This document shows, one piece after another, positions 1 to 8,172 of a stretch of DNA of 64,000 bases (the stretch's first letter is position 1; each line of letters begins with the position of its first letter). The notes under the pieces are model-generated. The model made no database searches, had not been told where the DNA came from, and saw only the letters and a list, made by a program, of their open reading frames with translations. Origin of the DNA: Proteobacteria bacterium DTSAM18 (GTDB lineage: Bacteria > Myxococcota_A > UBA796 > GCA-2862545). The DNA is taken from contig JARACJ010000016.1 of NCBI GenBank assembly GCA_028767165.1, positions 52,788 to 116,787 on the forward strand. The letters run 5' to 3'. The position numbers and the translations under genes were made by a program.

Positions 1-1
1 G

Positions 2-433
2 CTCGGCATCCGCGACGCGGCTGGGTGGACGATGGCGGGTTTCGGCTTCATGGCCTTCACCATGGGCGTGGTGGGCATCGCCTCGCCAGACACGATGCTC
101 GCGGCCATGATGCTCGAGGTGGTGCCGGCAGACGCGCGGGCGCCCGCGGACCTCACGCCCGCCTTCGTCACGGCCTCGTCCATGGCGGCGCTGAACATGG
201 GCGTCTACTACATGCTGGCCGCACGAGCAGACTTCAGGGCCTTCTACCGCTGGACGGTGCCGTTCCGGTGCCTCACCTTCACGGTGTTCACCATCGCCGG
301 CCTCACGGGCCGTGCGCCCCTCGGCTTCGTCGGCATCGGCGCCTGGGAGCTGGTGGGGGCACTCGCCACCGGGTGGGCGTTGCGACGTGATGCCAGGGCG
401 GCCGCACCACACGCTGGAGAACATGCGGCGTGA
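2..433 (+). CDS. Hypothetical membrane protein, 5' end outside window
   Basis: The frame is open from the left edge and has an internal ATG at 32, so the true start may lie outside the window. About 140 residues are visible. They contain hydrophobic stretches (around MAGFGFMAFTMGVVGIA, and near FTVFTIAGLTG and IGAWELVGALATGWAL) that would give three to four membrane segments. The tail is short, charged and Ala/His-rich. I do not recognise the family; small DoxX/DUF4345-type membrane proteins look broadly similar but this is only an impression. It converges on the small membrane-protein gene at 456-665. Confidence 0.55.
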   Translation, partial: LGIRDAAGWTMAGFGFMAFTMGVVGIASPDTMLAAMMLEVVPADARAPADLTPAFVTASSMAALNMGVYYMLAARADFRAFYRWTVPFRCLTFTVFTIAGLTGRAPLGFVGIGAWELVGALATGWALRRDARAAAPHAGEHAA

Positions 434-455
434 GGCGTGGCGCACGCCGGGAGCC

Positions 456-665
456 TCACCCGAACCAGCCCATCATCCAGGCCCCGAGGGCGCCCATGAC
501 GAGGCCCCAGGTGCCGATGAACACCCGGGCGCCGGTCTCCCCGAGGATCTTCACGAAGGCCTGGATCTTGGGGATGTTCCACACCTTGGGGCGCGCGGCC
601 ACGATGTACAGGGTGACGGCGCAGTACAGCAGGCAGACGATGCCGATGATCTGAAGGGTGCTCAT
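456..665 (-). CDS. Small two-helix membrane protein (69 aa)
   Basis: The ATG at 665 is preceded by GGAGG at a good distance. Longer upstream readings in this frame are Pro/Cys-rich and do not look coding. The product has an N-terminal hydrophobic helix (about residues 4-23), a basic loop (ARPKVWNIPK) and a second hydrophobic segment rich in Gly/Trp/Met (about 48-68). Nothing indicates a function. It lies just downstream of the ABC exporter operon on the same strand, 13 bp after the permease stop, so it may be the last gene of that operon. Confidence 0.7.
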   Translation of the reverse strand: MSTLQIIGIVCLLYCAVTLYIVAARPKVWNIPKIQAFVKILGETGARVFIGTWGLVMGALGAWMMGWFG

Positions 666-678
666 GGGACCTCCGGGG

Positions 679-1419
679 TCAGCGTTGCGCCGCGTCACGG
701 AAGCGACGGAGCAGGGGGACGATCCAGGCGATGGACACGAGCAGGCCCGGCAGGACCATCCAGGCCCAGCCCGGATCACCGGCGGCGGCGGTCCACCAGA
801 TCCTGCAGGCCCAGTACACGGGCACCACACCGGCCAGGAACTGCAGGGGTTCCGGCAGGAAGTACGCGCCGATGGGGACCAGGCCGAGGAACCCCGTGAT
901 CTTCATCACGGCGAAGGCCTCCACCTTGTTGCTCGCCACGGTGGCCAGGATCAGCATCATCACGATGCCCATGGGGGCGCCCACCAGGGCGGATGTGATG
1001 GCGGCGGCCGTGCTGGGCACGCCGACGCCGAGGGCCAGCGACAACCCGAGGGTCGTGAGCGCGCCCGTGAGGAACACGACGGCCGAGAGCAGACCCAGGG
1101 CCAGCGACAGGGGCGTGGGGGTGACGAGCATGGCCTTCACGGTGCGCTCCTCGCGGCTCTCCAGCAGCAGGAAGCCGCCGACCATGCCCGTGAGGACCGA
1201 GGCGTTGACCACCACGAAGTAGCTCACGCCCAGGGGTACGAAGGGGGTGATGTCGACGCGGTTGCCCGCCAGGAGCTCCGCCTGCAGCCAGGGCACGAGC
1301 CAGCGCAGGGCAAGGGCCACGACGAGGATGTAGGCCGAGGCGCCAAGCAGGAAGCGATCCCGCAGCAGACGGCGGGCATCGGTTGTGAGGATAGCGCGGG
1401 CGGCAGAGGGATGGGACAT
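679..1419 (-). CDS. ABC-2 type transporter permease
   Basis: This 246-residue protein has about six hydrophobic segments and no ATP-binding motif, as expected of an ABC-2 family exporter permease. Its ATG overlaps the TGA of the preceding permease gene by one base (TGATG). It is therefore translationally coupled and probably forms a heteromeric channel with that permease, driven by the ATPase at 2126-2980. The substrate cannot be read from the sequence; lipids, drugs or polysaccharides are the usual cargoes of the family. The operon begins with a TetR-type regulator, which favours an inducible efflux role. Confidence 0.85.
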   Translation of the reverse strand: MSHPSAARAILTTDARRLLRDRFLLGASAYILVVALALRWLVPWLQAELLAGNRVDITPFVPLGVSYFVVVNASVLTGMVGGFLLLESREERTVKAMLVTPTPLSLALGLLSAVVFLTGALTTLGLSLALGVGVPSTAAAITSALVGAPMGIVMMLILATVASNKVEAFAVMKITGFLGLVPIGAYFLPEPLQFLAGVVPVYWACRIWWTAAAGDPGWAWMVLPGLLVSIAWIVPLLRRFRDAAQR

Positions 1420-2129
1420 CAGCGGCCCTCCGGAAGGTGGATCCAGCGTCGGAACTGCCGGCGGCAGAACCACCAGGCGCCGGCCAGCATCCCGGTGGAC
1501 ATCGTGGCGGCGTAGGCCCACTGCCAGCCCGCCAGGGGCTCGAAGGCGGCCTGCAGCAGGAGCAGGGGCGCCATGGTGGGGATGAGGGACCACAGCCAGG
1601 TGGGGCCGACGCCGAGGAGGCTGAGGAACGGCAGCTGCAGGATCATGGCCACGATGGTGCCGGTCGGCAGCAGGAAGCGGGTGACCGCCTCGAAGCGGGA
1701 CGCCAGGCCCAGGCCCACGAGCGTGTAGAAGGCGCCCAGGATGGCCATGCCCAGAAGCAACCAGCCGAAGTTCGTGGCCACGCCCCGGGCCGCGATGGCG
1801 TACACGACGAGGCTCTCGACCATGGCGAAGGCGGTGAGGGTGATCACCTTCGCGCCGACGTAGTCGGAGGTGGTGATCATGGAGGTCTGCAGGGCCTGCA
1901 GGGTGCGGTCGGCCTTCTCCAGCAGGAGCATGGAGGCGCCGAACATGAACGTGGTGCCGCCGAGGCCCAGCACGAAGAAGGCGGTGAGCCCGCGCCCGGC
2001 GTGCTCGGCGGGGATGAGGAAGCGCACCATCAGCCCCAGCATCACGGCCATGAACACGCCGATGACGTACAGGCGGTTGCGCGCCTGCAGCTTCATGTCG
2101 AGCCGCAGCGTGGCAAGCAGACGTCTCAT
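1419..2129 (-). CDS. ABC-2 type transporter permease
   Basis: A 236-residue polytopic membrane protein with an N-terminal basic segment (MRRLLATLRLDMKLQARN) and then about six hydrophobic helices. It is the first of two consecutive permeases. The start overlaps the ATPase stop by four bases (ATGA) and the stop overlaps the next permease start by one base, so the set is a tightly coupled operon. Two different small permeases with one ATPase fit a heterodimeric ABC-2 exporter. Cargo unknown. Confidence 0.85.
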   Translation of the reverse strand: MRRLLATLRLDMKLQARNRLYVIGVFMAVMLGLMVRFLIPAEHAGRGLTAFFVLGLGGTTFMFGASMLLLEKADRTLQALQTSMITTSDYVGAKVITLTAFAMVESLVVYAIAARGVATNFGWLLLGMAILGAFYTLVGLGLASRFEAVTRFLLPTGTIVAMILQLPFLSLLGVGPTWLWSLIPTMAPLLLLQAAFEPLAGWQWAYAATMSTGMLAGAWWFCRRQFRRWIHLPEGR

Positions 2130-2980
2130 CGCAGGCTCCTGCCGGTGACCTGCACGAAGACGTCCTCGAGGGTGGTCTCCTGGCTGTGCAGGGAGGTGAC
2201 GGTCTCCTCTCGCAGGATCCGCAGGAATTCGGGCTGCTCGGACAGGCCATCGAGGGGGAACCGCTCGCGGCGCGGCGCGTGATCCCCACCCCAGGAGATC
2301 TCCACCTCCCGCCGGCCGTAGCGACGCTTGAGGTCGTCGGGGGCGCCCACCTCCACCAGCTCGCCGTCGACGATGAAACCCACGCGGTCGCACAGGGCGT
2401 CGGCGATGAGCATGTCGTGGGTGGTGATGATGGTGGTGACCCCCTGGGCCTGCCGGGCCTTGACCAGATCGCGCACGTGGACGGCGTTGACCGGATCGAG
2501 GCCGGAGGTGGGCTCGTCGAGGAACCACAGGGAGGGGCGGTTCAGCAGGCTGCGGGCGAGCGTGAGCCGGTTCTTCATGCCCTTGGAGTAGGCGCTCACG
2601 GGCTTGTCGAGGTGCTCGGACAGGCCCACGAGGGCCATCACCTTCTCCGGGGCGTCGGTGTCGCCGTCGTACAGGGCGCGGAAGTACTCGAGGTTCTCCC
2701 GGGCCGTGAGCTTGAGGTAGTGGTTGGGCAGCTCGAAGCTCACGCCGATGTGGCGGTAGTAGTCGCGACGCCAGTCCCGAAGGGATCGGCCCATGACCTC
2801 GATCTCTCCCTGCCAGCGGTCGAGCAGGCCGATGAGGATGTTCTGGGTGGTGCTCTTGCCGGCGCCGCTGGGGCCGAGGAAGCCGAAGATCTCGCCTTCG
2901 GAGACCTCGAAGCTCAGGCCCTTGACCGTGGGGGAGGGGGCACCGGGGTAGGTGAAGCTGAGGTTGTCGACGCGGATCAT
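2126..2980 (-). CDS. ABC transporter ATP-binding protein
   Basis: This 284-residue cytoplasmic ATPase powers the two permeases encoded downstream. Walker A is GPSGAGKS at residues 36-43, the signature is YSKGM at 131-135 (a variant of LSGGQ typical of ABC-2 exporter ATPases), Walker B is LWFLDE at 151-156 with a D-loop SGLDP, and the switch histidine is H188. The C-terminal 60-70 residues are an extension seen in exporter-type subunits. It overlaps the TetR gene stop by 4 bp upstream and the first permease by 4 bp downstream. Confidence 0.93.
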   Translation of the reverse strand: MIRVDNLSFTYPGAPSPTVKGLSFEVSEGEIFGFLGPSGAGKSTTQNILIGLLDRWQGEIEVMGRSLRDWRRDYYRHIGVSFELPNHYLKLTARENLEYFRALYDGDTDAPEKVMALVGLSEHLDKPVSAYSKGMKNRLTLARSLLNRPSLWFLDEPTSGLDPVNAVHVRDLVKARQAQGVTTIITTHDMLIADALCDRVGFIVDGELVEVGAPDDLKRRYGRREVEISWGGDHAPRRERFPLDGLSEQPEFLRILREETVTSLHSQETTLEDVFVQVTGRSLR

Positions 2981-3645
2981 GGGACTCCCGCTCCGTCGCG
3001 GAACAGCGACGTGACGTGGCGGACCAGCGTGACGAGCTGATCCTCCGTGAGGGTTCCGACCACGCCGGGCTCGTCGAGCATCTCGTGCAAGTCGAGGCCC
3101 AGGGCGCGGGCGAGCTGGTCGAGCATGCCCTCGCCGAGGGCGTGGGCGAGGAAGCCGGCGGCCACCGACAGGTCGAGATCGGCCCGCAGCTCACCGCGGG
3201 CCTGGCCCTGCTGCAGCAGGTGCATCAGCCAGGCGTCTGCCGCGGCCCTGTGCTGCCTGGAGACCTCGGCGAGGGCGGGCTCGAGCTCGTGATCCCGCAG
3301 GAAGCGGATGCCGAGCCGGGTGAGTTCGGGCTCGGCCACGGCGAAGCGCACGCCGGCCACGAAGGCCTGCTCGAGGATCTGCCAGATGGAGGCACCCGGC
3401 GGGGGGGCCTGGGCGCCGATGGCCGCCATCTTCCGCTCGGGCAGCCAGGACGTGAGCAGCCAGCGGTACAGATCGGCCTTGCCGCCGAAATACTGGTACA
3501 GGCTGCCCTTGGAGATGCCGGCGGCCTTGACCACATGGTCGAGGTTGGCCTTGGCGTAGGGGACGGACGAGAACTCGGCGACGGCGGCATCGGTGATGCG
3601 GCGGCGCTTGGCCTCGGACAGGTTGTGGAACGTGGGTTTCGGCAT
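2977..3645 (-). CDS. TetR/AcrR family transcriptional regulator
   Basis: A 222-residue protein with a typical TetR N-terminal helix-turn-helix (about residues 12-58: RRRITDAAVAEF, then ISKGSLYQYFGGKADLYRW) and a helical C-terminal ligand-binding domain. It is the first gene of a four-gene operon (regulator, ATPase, two permeases) with 4-bp overlaps. Known TetR repressors of this layout bind their own promoter and release it when a toxic ligand binds. The GTCATA repeats immediately upstream (3651-3690) are a plausible operator, so autoregulation of the exporter operon is the likely arrangement. Confidence 0.92.
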   Translation of the reverse strand: MPKPTFHNLSEAKRRRITDAAVAEFSSVPYAKANLDHVVKAAGISKGSLYQYFGGKADLYRWLLTSWLPERKMAAIGAQAPPPGASIWQILEQAFVAGVRFAVAEPELTRLGIRFLRDHELEPALAEVSRQHRAAADAWLMHLLQQGQARGELRADLDLSVAAGFLAHALGEGMLDQLARALGLDLHEMLDEPGVVGTLTEDQLVTLVRHVTSLFRDGAGVP

Positions 3646-3650
3646 GACTC

Positions 3651-3690
3651 ACCAGTCATATGACCACATAGTCATACGACTCATAAGTCA
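3651..3690. promoter_or_regulatory. GTCATA-repeat operator/promoter of the TetR-ABC operon
   Basis: Just upstream of the TetR start is the perfect palindrome GTCATATGAC (3655-3664), then GTCATACGAC (3671-3680) and TCATAAGTCA (3681-3690). The spacing is about one and a half helical turns. The block is AT-richer than its surroundings. It is the expected place for TetR autoregulatory sites; binding is inferred. Confidence 0.6.
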
Positions 3691-3746
3691 CATCGTCAAC
3701 CATCTTTCGTGTCGAAGCGTGTCTTCGACGTGGCCCGACCACGAAA

Positions 3747-3776
3747 AAGGCCCGCTGCATCGCTGCAGCGGGCCTT
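3747..3776 (-). terminator. Rho-independent terminator of the desaturase gene
   Basis: A perfect 13-bp stem (AAGGCCCGCTGCA / TGCAGCGGGCCTT) with a TCGC loop. Read on the minus strand the stem is followed by a T run (TTTTTCG). It lies about 25 bp after the desaturase stop and separates that gene from the TetR operon. Confidence 0.85.
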
Positions 3777-3801
3777 CTGGGCCGGGGGGCGTGGGAGCCA
3801 C

Positions 3802-4572
3802 TCAGGCGGCTTCGGAGAACCGGTCGGCGGGGTACTTCATCTTCTGGCCCTTCTTCAGCTTGATGATGCCGACGGCGTCCAGCACCTTGATGGCCAGGTA
3901 GCCGGGGTCGATCTCGAACCAGCGAGCACCGAAGTTCGGGGACAGGGGGAACCGGTGGTGGTTGTTCTGGAACAGCTCGCCGAGGGTCACGATGTCGAAG
4001 ATGAGCGTGTTGCGGGAGACATCGGGGTTGTCGTAGTTGCGGTAGCCGTACTTGTGACCGCACCAGTTCACGATGGCGCCGTGGGTGGGGCCCATGATGA
4101 AGTGGAAGGGCAGCAGGGCCCACATCCAGGGGGCGGTGGCGAACTTGGCGTACAGGGCGATGTAGAAGGCCACCCAGGCCAGGCGCGTGACCCACATCTG
4201 GGAGAAGCGGTCGAGGGCCGGCCAGTCCGGGTAGTCACCCTCGAAGCGCGCCTCGGGCTCCACCCGGCGGTAGGCGAAGTCGTCGTAGGTGTGCTTGGTG
4301 TCGAGCATCATCGACAGCGCGTTCGTCGCGTTGGTGGGGGAGTGGGGATCCTTCTCGGTGTCGGAGTAGGCGTGGTGCATCCGGTGCAGGATGGCGTAGG
4401 CCCGTGCCGACAGGAAGCTCGAGCCCTGGGCGACGTAGGTGAGCAGGTGGAAGAACTTCTCCCAGCCCTTGCTCATGGTGAACTGCTTGTGGGCGCCGTA
4501 CCGGTGCAGGAAGAACGTCTGGGTGAAGATGCTCAGCTGCCAGTGGGCGACGAAGATGATCGGGATGACCAC
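3802..4572 (-). CDS. Fatty acid (acyl-CoA type) desaturase
   Basis: A 256-residue integral membrane di-iron desaturase that introduces a cis double bond into an acyl chain. The three histidine clusters are visible: HRYGAH (23-28), HRMHH (63-67) and NNHHRF (203-208), separated by hydrophobic segments. The length fits the short bacterial family that starts just before the first His box. The start is GTG at 4572, with GGAG six bases upstream; a stop lies in frame about 120 bp further up and there is no ATG between. A longer overlapping frame (4235-5059) shows no desaturase residues. The gene stands alone, with a terminator at 3747-3776 and a palindrome at 4836-4855 in its upstream region. Confidence 0.92.
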   Translation of the reverse strand: MVIPIIFVAHWQLSIFTQTFFLHRYGAHKQFTMSKGWEKFFHLLTYVAQGSSFLSARAYAILHRMHHAYSDTEKDPHSPTNATNALSMMLDTKHTYDDFAYRRVEPEARFEGDYPDWPALDRFSQMWVTRLAWVAFYIALYAKFATAPWMWALLPFHFIMGPTHGAIVNWCGHKYGYRNYDNPDVSRNTLIFDIVTLGELFQNNHHRFPLSPNFGARWFEIDPGYLAIKVLDAVGIIKLKKGQKMKYPADRFSEAA

Positions 4573-5209
4573 GGTGGACTCCAGGGTGGGCGTTCCGTAC
4601 CCGTGTGGCGGGTCGGAATCCGGCGCCGTCAGCGTAGTCCATTGGGGCGTGGGGTGTTGCCACGGTCTGGTGAGGGTTCCTTACGTGGCTCTCCTTCTGG
4701 TGGGGAATTCCAGGTCGTAATTCGTCCGAATTGGCGTGCTGGACGATGTCGTACGCCGGTTTCAGTGTGGAGTTGTGTTGGATCAAGACGTACCTGTGAG
4801 GCGTGGATTCCCGGATAACGCTTCTCTCTTCATGTGAATGCATCTTGATGCATTCGGTGATGTCTGTCCGCACCGGGACGGTCACGCGGACTTTGCCGAA
4901 TCGTGACGGACTCACGGTCCTCACAGAGGCGAGGGAGGGTCGCTCCAGAAAGGCCGCGGCGGCCGTGAGTCGCCGTGAGTCGGTGCGTTCTGGGGCTGGT
5001 CGACCCGTCGGTGGAACCTGCGGGTGCGCCCGTCGTCCGCCTGCCGGCAGGTACCGCACCTGTCAGAAGCTCGTGGAGCGCCCCCCTCCAGGCCTTGGGA
5101 ACGGGGTTTCCCTGGCATCCATCTTGTCGACGCCACGGCTTGTCCTCTAGCCTCGAAAGGGCGTGGAGCGGCGTCTGCAGGCTCCACCGCCACACCCGGG
5201 GGAACCACC
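4573..5209. other. Long divergent intergenic region
   Basis: This 637-bp gap separates the divergently transcribed desaturase and the MopE-like lipoprotein gene. It is less GC-rich near 4680-4860, where the desaturase promoter is expected, and holds a perfect inverted repeat at 4836-4855. I see no convincing gene or RNA in it. Confidence 0.5.
4836..4855. promoter_or_regulatory. Perfect 9-2-9 palindrome upstream of the desaturase
   Basis: GAATGCATC-TT-GATGCATTC is a perfect inverted repeat with a 2-bp spacer, shaped like an operator for a dimeric regulator. It lies 264 bp upstream of the desaturase GTG on the divergent side. Desaturase genes are often controlled by TetR/FadR-type lipid sensors; which protein binds here is unknown. 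Confidence 0.5.
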
Positions 5210-7327
5210 ATGCGCGTCCAACTCTGTCTCGCCCTGTCCGTCCTGATGGCCTGCACCGAGGATCCCGAAGACGGCGACCTCACGCCCACCGGCGACACCG
5301 GTGCGGAGCACACCGACGCCACTGGCGAGGCCGATCCGGACGCCGATCAGGACGGCCACCCGGCCTCGGTGGACTGCAACGACGACGACGCGTCCATCCA
5401 CCCCGGCGCCAACGAGCTCTGCAACGGCATCGACGACGACTGCGACGACAACATCGACGAGGACCCCATCGACGGGTTCGAGGGGTACATCGACCTGGAT
5501 CAGGACGGCTACGGTGCAGCGGGTGGCATGGGCACCACCTGCGACGAGTCCCTGCTCGCGGACCAGGAAGGGGACTGCCACGACGAGAACGCCACCATCC
5601 ATCCTGACGCACCCGAGCTGTGCGATGGCCTCGACAACGACTGCGACGACGAGGTCGACGATGGGTGGCTGCAGGTGCCTGAGGCGTACGGCGACATCCA
5701 GGGGGCGCTGGACGCCGCCTCCGATGGCGACATGGTGTGCCTGGCGGCCGGCACCTGGAACGAGGCGTTCGAGCTGGGGAGCCTGTCCGTGACCATCGCC
5801 GGCGCGGGTGGCGCCGAGAACACGTTCTTCGATCTCGAAGGGCTCGACGGCGCGATGACGTTCGTCGCCGGGGTGGGCCAGGAAGTGGTGTTCCAGGGCT
5901 TCACCATCACGGGGCTGAACGACGCCGAGGTGCCGCTCGGGGATCCGGAGGGCTTCCTGCGGGTGACCGCCGGGTCCGTCACGCTGCAGGACATGGCCAT
6001 CGCCGACAACAGCTGGGAGCTCGGCAACGACCGCACCCTGAACGGCGGCATCCTGGCGGTGGACGGTGCCAGCCTCACGCTGCGTCGGGTGGAGATCCAC
6101 GACAACCGGGTGCTGGTGGAAGATGACGGCACCGACATGGACGTGAGCGTGCAGGGTGGCATCCTCCAGGCGACGAACGCGGACGTGACCTTCGAGGACG
6201 TGGAGGCCCACGGCAACACCTTGGTCACCGTGCTCGAGCCCGGCGATCTGACCCTGGAGGGCCTGTTCTTCCGGCAGGTGGGCGGCACCCTGGAGCTCGA
6301 CGGGCTGGAGATCTACCTGAACACCTTCAACGCCCAGGTGAACGGAACCCTCGACGTGCGGGGCGGCATGTTCCACGCCGTCGACGCCACCGTGAGCGGC
6401 TCGGGCCTCACGGTCGACAGGAACACGCTCGACATGACCACGAACGACGGGAACGGGTTCGGAAAGGGGCTCGTCTTCCTTCGCAATGGTGGCATGGACC
6501 TGGCGGACGTGACCCTCACGGGCAACAGCGTCCGGGTGCAGGCCGACGACGAGACCCGGGGGTACGGACCCCTGTACGTCACGGCGGCGGGCCTCCCCAT
6601 GAGCGTCGATCACCTCACGGCCCACGACAACAGCGTGCTCGTGAACTCCGAGTCGGGCAACGGCCAGGCCCAGGGCGGGGGCTTCTGGATCACGGCGGCC
6701 GCCACGCTCGGCCACGTGGATGCCCGTGCGAACACGCTCACGGCCAAGCTCGTGCATGGGGCGGGGGGCTACGTGGGCAGCCCCGGCAGCGCCTCCTCGG
6801 TCACCCACGGCATCTTCGCGGGGAACACGGCCGGCAGCTCCGATGCCGCCGAGGCGCGGGGCGGGGGCCTGTACCTGGTGGCCACCGGTGGGGCCTCGTC
6901 CGTCTCCCACGTCACGTTCCACCGCAACGAGGCATCGAGCGGAGCCGACAGCCGGGGCGCGGGCCTGGCGGTGGAGGGCACCGCCGTCTCGGCCTTCGTG
7001 GACGTCCACCACGGCACCTTCACGAACAACATGCTCACCACCTCCTCGCCTTCCGGCACGAAGCAGGGAGCGGACGCCTGGTGCGAGGCGGGAGCGGCCA
7101 CGTCGCTGGCCTGGAACAACGGCGATCTCGACGCGCTCGGCACGGGCACGAACCACGTCGACGTCGCTGCCGGTTACGTGAAGGGGTCCGGTGGCAAGGT
7201 GGAGAACTGGGATCTGACCCTGAAGGCCGACTCGGAGCTCGTCGACGCCGGCGACCCTGACTGCGAGGATCCCGACGGCACGGTGTGCGACATCGGCGCC
7301 TACGGTGGGCCGGGTCTGGACTGGTAG
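5210..7327 (+). CDS. MopE-motif / parallel beta-helix lipoprotein
   Basis: A predicted 705-residue surface lipoprotein. The ATG at 5210 follows GGGGGA; the signal peptide ends at Cys15 (LSVLMAC). Next come a Thr/Asp-rich linker and two MopE-type putative metal-binding repeats (D-x-D-x-DG..., VDC-DDD...HPGA.E.C-GIDDDCD, about residues 40-150). The body resembles a pectate-lyase-like right-handed beta-helix: it opens with IQGALDAASDGDMVCLAAGTW and has many short G/N-rich rungs. The end (DAGDPDC...DIGAYGGPGLDW) is the closing motif common in such proteins. A same-architecture paralog lies at 9955-12096. The role may be adhesion or metal/calcium binding at the envelope, by inference. Confidence 0.88.
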   Translation: MRVQLCLALSVLMACTEDPEDGDLTPTGDTGAEHTDATGEADPDADQDGHPASVDCNDDDASIHPGANELCNGIDDDCDDNIDEDPIDGFEGYIDLDQDGYGAAGGMGTTCDESLLADQEGDCHDENATIHPDAPELCDGLDNDCDDEVDDGWLQVPEAYGDIQGALDAASDGDMVCLAAGTWNEAFELGSLSVTIAGAGGAENTFFDLEGLDGAMTFVAGVGQEVVFQGFTITGLNDAEVPLGDPEGFLRVTAGSVTLQDMAIADNSWELGNDRTLNGGILAVDGASLTLRRVEIHDNRVLVEDDGTDMDVSVQGGILQATNADVTFEDVEAHGNTLVTVLEPGDLTLEGLFFRQVGGTLELDGLEIYLNTFNAQVNGTLDVRGGMFHAVDATVSGSGLTVDRNTLDMTTNDGNGFGKGLVFLRNGGMDLADVTLTGNSVRVQADDETRGYGPLYVTAAGLPMSVDHLTAHDNSVLVNSESGNGQAQGGGFWITAAATLGHVDARANTLTAKLVHGAGGYVGSPGSASSVTHGIFAGNTAGSSDAAEARGGGLYLVATGGASSVSHVTFHRNEASSGADSRGAGLAVEGTAVSAFVDVHHGTFTNNMLTTSSPSGTKQGADAWCEAGAATSLAWNNGDLDALGTGTNHVDVAAGYVKGSGGKVENWDLTLKADSELVDAGDPDCEDPDGTVCDIGAYGGPGLDW

Positions 7328-7336
7328 GGTTCCGAG

Positions 7337-7366
7337 GAGGGGCGGAGCACAACTGATCCGCCCCTC
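7337..7366 (+). terminator. Hairpin after the beta-helix lipoprotein
   Basis: A perfect 10-bp stem (GAGGGGCGGA / TCCGCCCCTC) with a 10-nt loop begins 9 bp after the stop. There is no T tract, so it may act as a weak terminator or a 3' stabiliser. Confidence 0.5.
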
Positions 7367-7407
7367 GTGTCGATGGGGAGGGTGTCCGCGTCTGTGAGGA
7401 GGTACCT

Positions 7408-8151
7408 CTGAACGCACCGCGACGACCACCCTTCGAGGAGTTCGATCCCACCGACATCCCCGAGCCCGTCACGCCCGGCAGTCCCCTCGGGCTGCTTCGG
7501 GAGTGGCGCATCGGCTGGCAGATGCTCCGTGTGGCCCTGCATGGCCGCTCGCTGATGCAACACCGGCCCGCGCAGGGGCAGCTCGTCGTGCTGATCCCCG
7601 GCTGGAAGGCCCCGGAAGCCGCCATGGCGCCCCTGCGGAACTACCTGCGGCTCCTCGGTCACGACGCCCGGCACTGGGGTCTCGGCCGGAACACCGGCAC
7701 GCCCGTCGAGGACACCCTGCAGCTCCTCGAGCACGTGGACGAGCTGCGCCAGCGCACCGGACGCAAGGTGACGCTGGTGGGGTGGAGCCTCGGTGGGGTC
7801 ATCGCCCGGGAGACCGCCCGCAAGGCGCCGGACAGCGTGCGCCGGGTGATCACCTACGGCACGCCGGCCTTCGGCGGTCCCACCTATACGCTGGGCGCGC
7901 CGGTGTGGGGGGAGGTGGCCTGCGCGCGCTATGCGTCGATGATCGAGGAGCTCGATCGGGACGTGCCCATCGCGGTGCCCATCACGGCGGTGTTCTCCCG
8001 CCGTGACCAGGTGGTGTCCTGGGCCGCCTGCATCGACAGACACTCGCCGAACGTGCGGCACATCGAGGTGCGGTCCACCCACATCGCGCTGGGGGTGGAT
8101 CCGGACGTCTGGCGGGTGGTCGCCTGGGAGCTGGGCCGGCGGGAACCCTAG
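7408..8151 (+). CDS. Alpha/beta hydrolase (lipase/esterase-like)
   Basis: The predicted catalytic triad is visible: nucleophile elbow GWSLGG (Ser127 counting from CTG; Ser89 from the first ATG at 7522), Asp in SRRDQVV and His in STHIALG. The N-terminal LIPGW is the usual oxyanion strand. The frame stays coding-like well upstream of the ATG (PPFEEFDPTDIPEPVTPGSP). A perfect AGGAGG sits five bases before an in-frame CTG at 7408, and there is no GTG or TTG in between, so I place the start at CTG. The product would be 247 residues (209 from the ATG). There is no signal peptide. Substrate unknown. It converges with the decarboxylase gene. Confidence 0.82.
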   Translation: MNAPRRPPFEEFDPTDIPEPVTPGSPLGLLREWRIGWQMLRVALHGRSLMQHRPAQGQLVVLIPGWKAPEAAMAPLRNYLRLLGHDARHWGLGRNTGTPVEDTLQLLEHVDELRQRTGRKVTLVGWSLGGVIARETARKAPDSVRRVITYGTPAFGGPTYTLGAPVWGEVACARYASMIEELDRDVPIAVPITAVFSRRDQVVSWAACIDRHSPNVRHIEVRSTHIALGVDPDVWRVVAWELGRREP

Positions 8152-8172
8152 GGGTCGCGCCGGCCCGGGATC

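Noticed and set aside
4235..5059. Long minus-strand frame overlapping the desaturase
   Set aside because: It runs out of phase through the desaturase, lacks any family residues and its C-terminal half is a Pro/Arg/His-rich shadow.
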